A stretch of DNA of 40,316 nt, taken from positions 1 to 40,316 of the forward strand of contig NZ_SMKD01000042.1 of the NCBI RefSeq assembly GCF_004348595.1. Reading direction: 5' to 3'. Below the pieces are notes generated by a model. It did no database searches. It was not told where the DNA came from and saw nothing but the letters and a program-made list of their open reading frames with translations. The DNA is from Micromonospora sp. KC723. Lineage in GTDB: Bacteria > Actinomycetota > Actinomycetes > Mycobacteriales > Micromonosporaceae. Shown here piece by piece: positions 14,349 through 20,964 of this stretch (position 1 is the stretch's first letter; every line of letters begins with the position of its first letter). A program made the translations under genes and the position numbers.

Positions 14349-15334
14349 TCTGGCTCACCTGGCGGCAGCACCGCAAGCAAGCACTGTTCACCGCGATCGG
14401 CCTCGCGCTCCTCGCCGTGTTCATGGTCCCCACCGGTCTGGCCATGCGCCACACCTTCGCCGACCTGGGCCTGGACGACTGCGTCCGCGCGCTGGGCACC
14501 GCCTCGATGATCCCGGCCGACGCCGACACCTGCGGCAAGGCGTCCATCCAGTTCAACAGCCAGTACGCCGTGATGACCATGATCGGTGTGCTCTTCCTCG
14601 TCCTGCCGCTGCTGGTCGGGCTGTTCTGGGGAGCGCCGCTGGTCGCCCGGGAGATCGAACAGGGCACCCACCGCATGGTCTGGACCCAGGGCGTCAGCCG
14701 GGGACGCTGGGCACTGGTCAAGTTCGGGATAGCCGGCGCCGTCGCGCTCGTCGCCTCGGTGATCTACGGACTCGGCGTATCGTGGTGGCTGACCCCGATG
14801 AGCCAGGCCGGGCAACACGGCCGCTTCAACATCTTCTTCTTCGACATGCAGGGCACGGCCCCGACCGGCTACACGATCTTCGCAGTCGCGCTCGGCATCC
14901 TCGCCGGCACCATCTGGCCCAAGGTGCTACCGGCGATGTCCGCCACGCTCGTCGGGTTCCTCGGACTGCGCATCGCCCTGACCACCCTCGCCCGACCGCA
15001 CTACCTGCCCGCCCGCGTCCTGACCTTCCCGATCAAGGACGCCACCGAGCAGACCAACCCGGCCGCCGGCGACTGGATCCTGTCCTACGGCATCCGCGAC
15101 GCATCCGGCAAGATGATCACGGCCAACGCGCAGATCGCCTGTGCGCCCGACGCCACCGGACCCGGCGCCGCATGCGGCGCCGACCTCGGCATCACCTCGG
15201 GTGCCTACAACTGGCAGCTCTACCAGCCCGGAACCCGGTTCTGGCTGTTCCAGGGCATCGAGACCGGCATCTTCCTCGCCATCGCCGCCCTGCTGCTCTA
15301 CCTCGCCGTCCGCCGCATCCGCCGCGTCGCATGA
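14345..15334 (+). CDS. ABC transporter permease (ABC-2 type)
   Basis: A 329-aa membrane protein starting MIWLTWRQHRKQAL. Predicted membrane segments include ALFTAIGLALLAVFMVPTGL, MIGVLFLVLPLLVGLFWGAP, VALVASVIYGLGVSWWL, FAVALGILAGTIW, and the C-terminal GIETGIFLAIAALLLYLAV. A cytoplasmic coupling region follows the second segment (REIEQGTHRMVWTQGVSRGRW). A large extracytoplasmic loop with Cys pairs precedes the last segment. It belongs to the transporter family often seen with one ATPase in Streptomyces-type regulatory operons. Substrate unknown. Confidence 0.9.
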   Translation: MIWLTWRQHRKQALFTAIGLALLAVFMVPTGLAMRHTFADLGLDDCVRALGTASMIPADADTCGKASIQFNSQYAVMTMIGVLFLVLPLLVGLFWGAPLVAREIEQGTHRMVWTQGVSRGRWALVKFGIAGAVALVASVIYGLGVSWWLTPMSQAGQHGRFNIFFFDMQGTAPTGYTIFAVALGILAGTIWPKVLPAMSATLVGFLGLRIALTTLARPHYLPARVLTFPIKDATEQTNPAAGDWILSYGIRDASGKMITANAQIACAPDATGPGAACGADLGITSGAYNWQLYQPGTRFWLFQGIETGIFLAIAALLLYLAVRRIRRVA

Positions 15335-15360
15335 CCGCGAAGCCGTCCAAGGGGGGCCCC

Positions 15361-16386
15361 ATGCGCACACTCACCTACCTCGCCGCCGCGGCCCTAGCTG
15401 CCGGCGTGGCCCTGCTGGCCCTCATGCCGTCCGAGTCATCACCGGCCGCCGCCACGGGCGCCGGCCCCCAGGACGCCCAGAAGGCCATCCTCGCCGCGTT
15501 CGACCGCTACGACGTCGTGGCCGGGGCTAGTCCGAACGACATTTTCCTCGACCTGATCCGCAACCCCGCCTTCCCCGGCAAGGCCGACGTCATCGCCGTC
15601 GAGTGCGGCAACTCGCTCTACCAGCCACTTCTGGACCGCTACATCGCGGGCAAGGACGTGCCGCTGGCCGAGGTGCGCCAGGTGTGGCGCAACACCACCC
15701 AGCCGAGCTGTGGGTTCTCCGTCTTCTACGAACGGCTCTTCCCGCTCGTACGCGAGGTCAACAAGAGCCTGCCACCGGCGGAGAAACTGCGCGTGCTGGC
15801 CTGTGATCCGCCCATCGACTGGAGCAAGGTGACCAGCCCCGAAGGGCTCGCGCCCTTTGAGGAACGGGACCGCACCATCGCCGCGCTGATGAGGACTGAG
15901 GTGCTCGCCAAAGACCGCAAGGCACTCATGCTCTTCGGGATCAGTCACCTGCTGCGCGGCGGCGGCAGCGCGGTCGCGATGTACGAGCAGCAGTATCCCG
16001 GCGTCACGTACACCATCGCCACGCATTTCGGCTTCCAGAAGGACAACGAGAAGCTGGAGAAGCGGCTGGCCCGCTGGCCGGTGCCGTCGGTCGTCCCGTT
16101 CGCGGGAACCTGGCTGGGTCAACTCGACGCGTCATACTTCGAGTCCCGGCCCGGACAGCCACCCGCGGCCAAGGGCTACCCCGGCGCCGACGCCTACCTC
16201 TACACCGGCCCCCGGGCCCTCATCCTGCGGCAACAAATCGCCGCCTCCGCCGTCCTGGACACGAAGTACATCACGGAACTCCGGCGACGAGCCGCGGCCG
16301 TAGAGGATCCCCCCGGCGGCCTCATGCACCCAGAAACGTTCTTCCAACGCGAACTCGAGTCAGGCGCATTGGAATTCGGGTCCTAA
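15361..16386 (+). CDS. Secreted protein of the EreA/ChaN/Tiki-like superfamily (putative)
   Basis: A 341-aa protein with signal-peptide-like MRTLTYLAAAALAAGVALLA followed by an Ala-rich stretch. The body has KADVIAVECGNSLYQPLLDR, SFYERLFPLV-like (FSVFYERLFPLVREVNKSLP), RVLACDPPIDWSKV, ALMLFGISHLLRGGG and YTIATHFGF. The conserved Glu, the Asp-Pro-Pro and the G(I/G)SHL His are reminiscent of erythromycin-esterase/ChaN/TraB-type folds, which is an inference. ATG 15361 has AAGGGG upstream. ATG 15331, overlapping the permease stop as ATGA, is in frame and would add ten residues. It is the third gene of the ABC operon, so an exported modifying or sensing enzyme for the transporter's substrate is possible. 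Confidence 0.75.
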   Translation: MRTLTYLAAAALAAGVALLALMPSESSPAAATGAGPQDAQKAILAAFDRYDVVAGASPNDIFLDLIRNPAFPGKADVIAVECGNSLYQPLLDRYIAGKDVPLAEVRQVWRNTTQPSCGFSVFYERLFPLVREVNKSLPPAEKLRVLACDPPIDWSKVTSPEGLAPFEERDRTIAALMRTEVLAKDRKALMLFGISHLLRGGGSAVAMYEQQYPGVTYTIATHFGFQKDNEKLEKRLARWPVPSVVPFAGTWLGQLDASYFESRPGQPPAAKGYPGADAYLYTGPRALILRQQIAASAVLDTKYITELRRRAAAVEDPPGGLMHPETFFQRELESGALEFGS

Positions 16387-16390
16387 CACA

Positions 16391-16424
16391 CCGGGGGCGA
16401 GGAGCTGGGACTCCTCGCCCCCGG
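16391..16424 (+). terminator. Strong hairpin terminator after the ABC operon
   Basis: Perfect 14-bp stem 16391-16404 / 16411-16424 with a 6-nt loop, starting 4 bp after the stop codon. It is very GC-rich with no T-tract, as is common in actinobacteria. Confidence 0.75.
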
Positions 16425-16455
16425 CGACGTCAACCGGCGATGCCACCGAGACCGC

Positions 16456-16680
16456 TCAGCCGCAGTCGAAGCGGTAGTCGAACGGCCGGCCGAGAGGGTC
16501 GCGAGCGCGTCCCCGAGGGGCGCGCCGGTCGAGGACCGAACGGCCGTCGCGCGCCCGGTCGAGCCGACCGGCCTCGCGGAGCACCGCCAGGTGCTTGCCG
16601 CCGCGCCGATCGCCATCCCGAGCGCGTGGGCCCGCAGGCATCCGCTTCCGCGATCCGCACGTCGGGCCCTTGTTGGCCGG
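16456..16680 (-). pseudogene. Possible winged-helix (ArsR-like) regulator remnant
   Basis: The minus strand reads GGKHLAVLREAGRLDRARDGRSVLD, similar to the recognition-helix/wing segment of ArsR-type regulators (K/QHLAVLREAGLV..RRDGR.VLY), ending at a TGA at 16456. The expected N-terminal helices upstream are not recognisable in one frame. This is weak evidence; it may be chance in GC-rich sequence. Confidence 0.3.
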
Positions 16681-16838
16681 TAACTGGACGTAGCCGCTGG
16701 TGCGAAGGTCACTGGGCCTGGTGTCGGCCGTGAAGCCAAGCAGGTCGTTCCGTCCCCTCGCGTCTGCCTGACGCGGCGGGGTCTCGCGCGCGGCGACGCG
16801 CGGACGAGGCCCTCGTCTGCTCGTGGCAGGCTGTCCGG

Positions 16839-17549
16839 GTGACCTTTCTGCTTCCGATCGCGACGTCTGGTGACGAGCGTGTCCGGGCTGCTCGGACGGC
16901 GGTGTTGCCGGTGGGCAGCTTTGAGCAGCACGGCGAGTTCCTGCCTTTGATCACGGACACGGTCGTTGCGTGCCTGGTTGCCGGGCGTGTTGCGGAGGAT
17001 CATCCGGTGTTGTTGCTGCCGCCGCTGACGATCTCGTGTTCGCACGAGCACGCGGGGTTCGCCGGGACGGTGAGTATCAGTGCCCGCACGTTGCTCGCGG
17101 TGATCGAGGATGTTGACGAGTCCCTGCGGGCGTCGGGCGTGGAGAACCTGGTGATCGTCAACGGGCACGGCGGGAACTACAGCCTTCGCAATGCTGTTCA
17201 GCAGGCCACGACGATCCGGCGGCGGATGGCGCTGTTTCCCGCTGCCGAGGACTGGAACGCCGCGCGTGTCGAGGCGGGCTGTGAGACCACTTCCCACGAG
17301 GACATGCATGGTGGGGAGCTGGAGGTCTCCCTGCTGCTGCATGGGGCGCCGCAGCTACTGCGAGAGGGATACCGGACGGCCGACCATCTGGCGAACGACC
17401 GGCCTGATCTGCTCACGGTGGGGATGCGCGCGTACACGTCGTCCGGGATCATCGGGCGGCCGTCGTTGGGCAGCGCGGACAAGGGCGCGGCGGTGCTGGA
17501 CAGCCTGTCTCAGTCGTTCGCCCGGGTGCGTGACCTGCTGGAGGGGTGA
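16839..17549 (+). CDS. Creatininase-family amidohydrolase
   Basis: A 236-aa protein with the family's metal-binding motifs: LPVGSFEQHGEFLPLITDT (Glu, His, Asp), a His-rich CSHEHAGFAGTVSI, VNGHGGNYSL and the acidic HEDMHGGELEVSLLL. The family includes creatinine amidohydrolase, the mycofactocin peptidase MftE and FAPy deformylases, all metal-dependent amide hydrolases. No mft genes are near, so the substrate is unknown. GTG at 16839 is the start that gives the family's short N-terminus. Confidence 0.9.
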   Translation: MTFLLPIATSGDERVRAARTAVLPVGSFEQHGEFLPLITDTVVACLVAGRVAEDHPVLLLPPLTISCSHEHAGFAGTVSISARTLLAVIEDVDESLRASGVENLVIVNGHGGNYSLRNAVQQATTIRRRMALFPAAEDWNAARVEAGCETTSHEDMHGGELEVSLLLHGAPQLLREGYRTADHLANDRPDLLTVGMRAYTSSGIIGRPSLGSADKGAAVLDSLSQSFARVRDLLEG

Positions 17550-17572
17550 CGCCGTCGTCGACGCATCGTCGG

Positions 17573-18157
17573 TCACGCCATGGTTGCCGGGTCGGCGATC
17601 CGGCTTTCGAGATCGGGGATGCGCCGGTCTTGGAAGCGGAGGGTGGACCGGGCCGCGGCGAGCCGTTCCTCGAGCATCCGGTTGTCGGCGGTCAGCTGCC
17701 GGACCCGCTGCTTGAGGCTGGTGTTCTCGGTGGTGATCCGCGCGGTGGTCTCGTTGTCCCACTCGGCCTGTAGGTCGCGGACCTGGCCGAGGAGCTCACC
17801 GATGCGCGTCCGTTGACGGCTGATCTCGGTGTAGGCCTTGGTGAGCGCGTCTTCGGCGTTGAGTGCTCGTTCTCGCCACACGGCCTGCTGACCGTCGGGC
17901 GCACCGCGAAGCTGCGTGCGCTGCTGGTCGAGGTTGGCAAGCGCGTCAGCGATCGCGGCACGGGCCTGCGGGTTGTCGTAGATGAAGGTTCGAGAGACGT
18001 CGGCGCGTCGAGCAACGGCGGCGACCGTGACTCGGGCGTTCTCGCGGCGCATGGCGGCGAGGGTGTCCTGGACCCGCCCGATGGCGGCTTGGCTGCGTTC
18101 TCGCCGTGCGGCGAGGGCAGCGACTGTGCGGGTGCCTGACGAGACTACGGAGTTCAC
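17573..18157 (-). CDS. DUF6262 / TnpC-like helper of a tyrosine-recombinase transposon (orphan)
   Basis: A 194-aa protein with an N-terminal helical region containing a TetR/HTH-like segment (VTVAAVARRADVSRTFIYDNP) and a long C-terminal coiled coil (TRIGELLGQVRDLQAEWDNE ... ENTSLKQRVRQLTADNRMLEERLAA). This is the layout of DUF6262 proteins, the third member of Tn554-like tyrosine-recombinase trios. The two partner recombinases are absent here, so it is an orphan left by a lost element or a domesticated gene. GTG 18157 has a near-perfect AGGAGG 4-5 nt upstream. Confidence 0.8.
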   Translation of the reverse strand: MNSVVSSGTRTVAALAARRERSQAAIGRVQDTLAAMRRENARVTVAAVARRADVSRTFIYDNPQARAAIADALANLDQQRTQLRGAPDGQQAVWRERALNAEDALTKAYTEISRQRTRIGELLGQVRDLQAEWDNETTARITTENTSLKQRVRQLTADNRMLEERLAAARSTLRFQDRRIPDLESRIADPATMA

Positions 18158-18269
18158 TCGGCCTCCTGTCCATCGGAGGTGTCGTCGGCGTGCCCGCCGG
18201 CGGCGGCCAGGTCATTGGCGCGGAAGACCGTGGCCCATACCCGGTGAAAGTAGGGGGCTCTGCGGCCGT

Positions 18270-18429
18270 TCGGTGCGCGCCCGCACTGGGGAAGGCGACC
18301 GGGATGTCGCCCGCGGAGATCACCGCGCTGACTCGGCGGGCGACGGACTGCGCGGCGCTGCGTGGCGAGGTCGACCCGACGGGCAAGTTCGGCAACGAGC
18401 TGGTTGACGCCCTGTTCCTGATCGCCTGA
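18270..18429 (+). pseudogene. C-terminal remnant of an FAD-linked (sugar-lactone/alditol) oxidase
   Basis: The plus strand reads ARPHW in one frame and, after a one-base deletion, GKATGMSPAEITALTRRATD then AALRGEVDPTGKFGNELVDA, ending in a TGA at 18429. The HWGK and LR..(V/L)DP.G.F.N signatures are those of the C-terminal ALO domain of gulono/arabinono-lactone-type oxidases. The FAD-binding half is missing. The start of the fragment is approximate, as the DUF6262 gene begins just upstream on the other strand. Confidence 0.5.
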
Positions 18430-18437
18430 TCAGGCGG

Positions 18438-19457
18438 TCAGTGGCTCGGGTCCGTCCGCTTCGCGGTCACGTGCGGGCCGAGCGCCAGGCGGCTGGTGAC
18501 CCCGAGTTTGGCGAACGCGCGGTGCAGGTGGTTCTCGACGGTGCGTTCGGAGAGGCCGAGGTGCTGCGCCATCTCCCGGTTGCTGGCTCCGCCGGCGGCG
18601 AGGGCGGCGATCTGCTCCTCGCGCCGGGTGAGGGCGGTCGCGGGGTTCAGCCGCCCGAGCAGCGGGGTGTCGGCACCGCACTGCTGCGCGAGCGCCGCGG
18701 CCAGGTGCAGGGCACGGGAGCGTTTCGGGCCGGGCGGACGCGTGCGGGTGGCCGCCAGGTGGTACGCCTCGGCGGCGTACAGGCGCATGTCGTAGGCACG
18801 GAAGGCGTCGCCGGCGGTGATGTAGTCGGCCGGACTGCGGGCCCGGATGAGCGCGGCGACGGTGGTGCCGAACGGCCAGTCGGCCGGCACTTCGATCTTG
18901 TCGAGGAGGGCGGCGGCGCAGTCGTCGAACCGGAGCCGGAACAGGGCGAACGCCGCCAGCAACGCGAGCCCGGCCGACTGCTCCGCGAGCCAGCCGTGGG
19001 CGGCCTGCTCCAGCCGGTCCTGTGCCGCGGCGGGATCGGCGGTGAGGAACTCGTACCAGGCCAGGCCCACGACCTCGTCGATGTCGTAGCAGCGGATCTG
19101 GCCGAGGTCCGGCATGGTGCGCAGGGCGGTGACGAGGGTGCCGGCCTCGTCGATGAGTCCGCGCTGGACGGTGGCCAGCAGCTGCAGCGCCAGGGTCCAG
19201 CGCCGGCCACTGGGGTGCGCCATGCCCGTGAAGAGGTGGCCGGCTTCCGCGGCCCGGGCCGCGGCGTCCTCGAGGTCGCCCTGGCACAGGTGGGCGTACG
19301 CGACCGCCGCTGTCGACAGGAACGCGGTCGGCACCGGGCTGATCGAGCCGCGGTCCGCCTGCGCTGACAACGTCCGGACCAGGCCGGCCGCCGCGCGCGC
19401 CTCGGGAAAGCGCCCCGTCATGAGGTTGGCCAGCGCCGCGGCGGTGCCCGCGATCAT
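18438..19457 (-). CDS. LuxR-type regulator lacking its N-terminal ATPase (possibly truncated)
   Basis: A 339-aa protein. The C-terminus is a clear LuxR helix-turn-helix (LTRREEQIAALAAGGASNREMA ... LGLSERTVENHLHRAFAKLGVTSR). The upstream ~260 residues are TPR-like helices (FPEARAAAGLVRTL; GDLEDAAARAAEAGHLF) as in the middle of LAL-type regulators, but the AAA+ domain (~500 residues) is missing. An in-frame TAG lies five codons before the ATG and no ribosome site is obvious, so the gene looks 5'-truncated. It may still produce a DNA-binding protein. It diverges from a secreted-protein gene, with a palindrome between the two. Confidence 0.75.
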   Translation of the reverse strand: MIAGTAAALANLMTGRFPEARAAAGLVRTLSAQADRGSISPVPTAFLSTAAVAYAHLCQGDLEDAAARAAEAGHLFTGMAHPSGRRWTLALQLLATVQRGLIDEAGTLVTALRTMPDLGQIRCYDIDEVVGLAWYEFLTADPAAAQDRLEQAAHGWLAEQSAGLALLAAFALFRLRFDDCAAALLDKIEVPADWPFGTTVAALIRARSPADYITAGDAFRAYDMRLYAAEAYHLAATRTRPPGPKRSRALHLAAALAQQCGADTPLLGRLNPATALTRREEQIAALAAGGASNREMAQHLGLSERTVENHLHRAFAKLGVTSRLALGPHVTAKRTDPSH

Positions 19458-19500
19458 GCGGGCACCGGGCTATCAGATCCTAGTGGCGCACCGAGGGGCT

Positions 19501-19537
19501 TGAGTACCGGCTCGCACAATTGAGTAGCCGGTACTCA
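19501..19537. promoter_or_regulatory. 12-bp perfect palindrome in a divergent intergenic region
   Basis: Arms TGAGTACCGGCT (19501-19512) and AGCCGGTACTCA (19526-19537) are perfect inverted repeats with a 13-nt spacer. They lie between the LuxR-type gene (start 19457, minus) and the secreted triple-repeat gene (start 19609, plus), 72 bp before the latter. This is a good candidate operator for the LuxR-type protein. A hairpin role is less likely because it precedes both genes. Confidence 0.65.
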
Positions 19538-19608
19538 TGTGGACCGTGAATCTGCGCGGAACAATTCCGAACGACCGATCTCCCATTGTGTCCATGGAGG
19601 GTTCTTTT

Positions 19609-20484
19609 ATGCGTAAAGGCTTGCTGCGCTCGATCAGTCTCACGCTGGCATTCGTACTGGTCAGTACGTTCGCCGTGACGAGTCCCGCGCACGCCACTCT
19701 GGCCTGGTCGGGGTTCAGCGGAACGATGGCGCCGGGCGCCTCGATGACCAAACGCTGGAACAACACCCTGCCGAATGCCGTCTACCGGGTCGGGCTGGCG
19801 CCGGTCGGCGCCAGCACCTCGGCGGACTGCGAGTTCGAGGTGACCAACCAGTGGTACGACCGGCTGAGCTCCGGCGAACGCGAGTTCTACTACACGATCA
19901 AGAACATCGGCTCGATCTCCTGTGGAACGAACATCCTGGTTTCGAGGATCAGCGCGAGTTCTGTGCAGTCGACGGGTGGTGTGGAGCCCGGTGAGATCAA
20001 GACCTACTCGACCCAGCTCACCCAGCTCGGCCCGGTGTCCGAGGTGCCGCTGCTCGGCGTGCTGCCCAGCGGGGCGACCAGTGCCAACCCCTGCCGGTTC
20101 AAGGTGCTGCGGTCGTGGTACCAGCGCGTGCGGCAGGGTGACGTCGCCCGGCCGGTGTACCTGCGCTACGAGGTGCAGAACACCGGCAACATCGCCTGCA
20201 GTGCCGACGTGCAGATGGGCCTCGCCGAGGTCGAGTACCAGTACTCGGCGAAGTCCGTGGGCGCCGGTGCGACGACCGGTACGCGGATCGGCGCCGAACC
20301 GGACACGGCGACGCACCTGATCGCCCTAAGCCCGGTGGAGAACGGGTGCTCCGTCGAGGTCACCCGCCAGTTCTACCGCCAGTACGTCAGCTCGAGCGGC
20401 ACGTCCGGGCGTGAGTTCGTGTGGTACATGAAGAACCTCGGCACGACCACGTGCTCGGCTGAGCGCATGGTGTCCCGGATCTGA
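19609..20484 (+). CDS. Secreted protein with three Cys-pair beta repeats, unknown function
   Basis: A 291-aa protein. MRKGLLRSISLTLAFVLVST then FAVTSPAHA is a classic signal peptide, and the start has GGAGG 8 nt upstream. The mature protein consists of three diverged ~85-residue units, each with an aromatic core and two Cys: CEFEVTNQWYDRLSSGEREF ... YYTIKNIGSISC; CRFKVLRSWYQRVRQGD ... LRYEVQNTGNIAC; CSVEVTRQFYRQYVSSS ... VWYMKNLGTTTC. Each unit probably holds one disulphide between its first and last strand. The pattern suggests a repeated beta-sandwich for binding. I do not recognise the family. Confidence 0.8.
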   Translation: MRKGLLRSISLTLAFVLVSTFAVTSPAHATLAWSGFSGTMAPGASMTKRWNNTLPNAVYRVGLAPVGASTSADCEFEVTNQWYDRLSSGEREFYYTIKNIGSISCGTNILVSRISASSVQSTGGVEPGEIKTYSTQLTQLGPVSEVPLLGVLPSGATSANPCRFKVLRSWYQRVRQGDVARPVYLRYEVQNTGNIACSADVQMGLAEVEYQYSAKSVGAGATTGTRIGAEPDTATHLIALSPVENGCSVEVTRQFYRQYVSSSGTSGREFVWYMKNLGTTTCSAERMVSRI

Positions 20485-20498
20485 GTTTCACCCTGGAG

Positions 20499-20528
20499 AA
20501 GGCGGTCCCGCCGGTGCGGGGCCGCCTT
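20499..20528 (+). terminator. Terminator after the triple-repeat secreted gene
   Basis: AAGGCGGTCCCGC (20499-20511) pairs with GCGGGGCCGCCTT (20516-20528), 13 bp with one G-U, loop of 4. It starts 14 bp after the stop codon and ends 1 bp before the EamA remnant's stop codon on the other strand, so it may serve both directions. Confidence 0.7.
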
Positions 20529-20529
20529 G

Positions 20530-20710
20530 TCAGTCTTCCGGTTCGCCGTCCGGGAAGACGAAGATCGAGGCGACGATCAGCGCCGCGCCGCACCACTGCC
20601 AGCCACCGATCCGCTCGCCCAGGACCGCCACCGCCGACAGCACGCCGAAGACCGGCAGCAGGTGGAGGATGATGCCGGCCCGGACCGTGGCCAGGGCGAA
20701 GTGGTTGGCT
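20530..20710 (-). pseudogene. C-terminal fragment of an EamA/DMT-family transporter
   Basis: The minus strand ends ALATVRAGIILHLLPVFGVL then SAVAVLGERIGGWQWCGAAL and IVASIFVFPDGEPED. This is the last two helices of an EamA (drug/metabolite) transporter with the LLPVFGVL..VLGE motif. Upstream, the frame passes into antisense IS630 sequence, so eight or so N-terminal helices are missing. Non-functional. Confidence 0.75.
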
Positions 20711-20890
20711 GTCAGTGTGGATTTGACGGCTGACCAGAGTGCTGAGCTGCGTGCGCTGATCACGAGTTCGGAGGTGTCGACGGCGGCGGTCGGGACGCGG
20801 GCGCGGATCGTGTTGTGGCATGCCGAGGGCCGGATGAAGAAAGACATCGCGGTGCTGGCCGGGGGTGCGAGTTGGGTGGCTCGTTCTGCG
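20711..20890 (+). pseudogene. N-terminal fragment of an IS630-family transposase
   Basis: The plus strand reads VSVDLTADQSAELRALITSS then TRARIVLWHAEGRMKKDIAV, the usual IS630 N-terminal helix-turn-helix (L...A.R..IVL..AEG....IA). It decays after GGASWVARSAVV, and no DDE core is present. It abuts and probably truncated the EamA gene, then itself lost its 3' part. Confidence 0.6.
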
Positions 20891-20964
20891 GTGGTTGGCC
20901 CGAACCCCGGGACTCTCCCGCTCGGCGCTCGTACACGTTGTCTCGAGGCGCGTGCGTGGCGTGA

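Noticed and set aside
14782..15330. Extension of the secreted-protein frame back into the permease
   Set aside because: The permease frame is clearly coding there; the extension is Arg/His-rich shadow.
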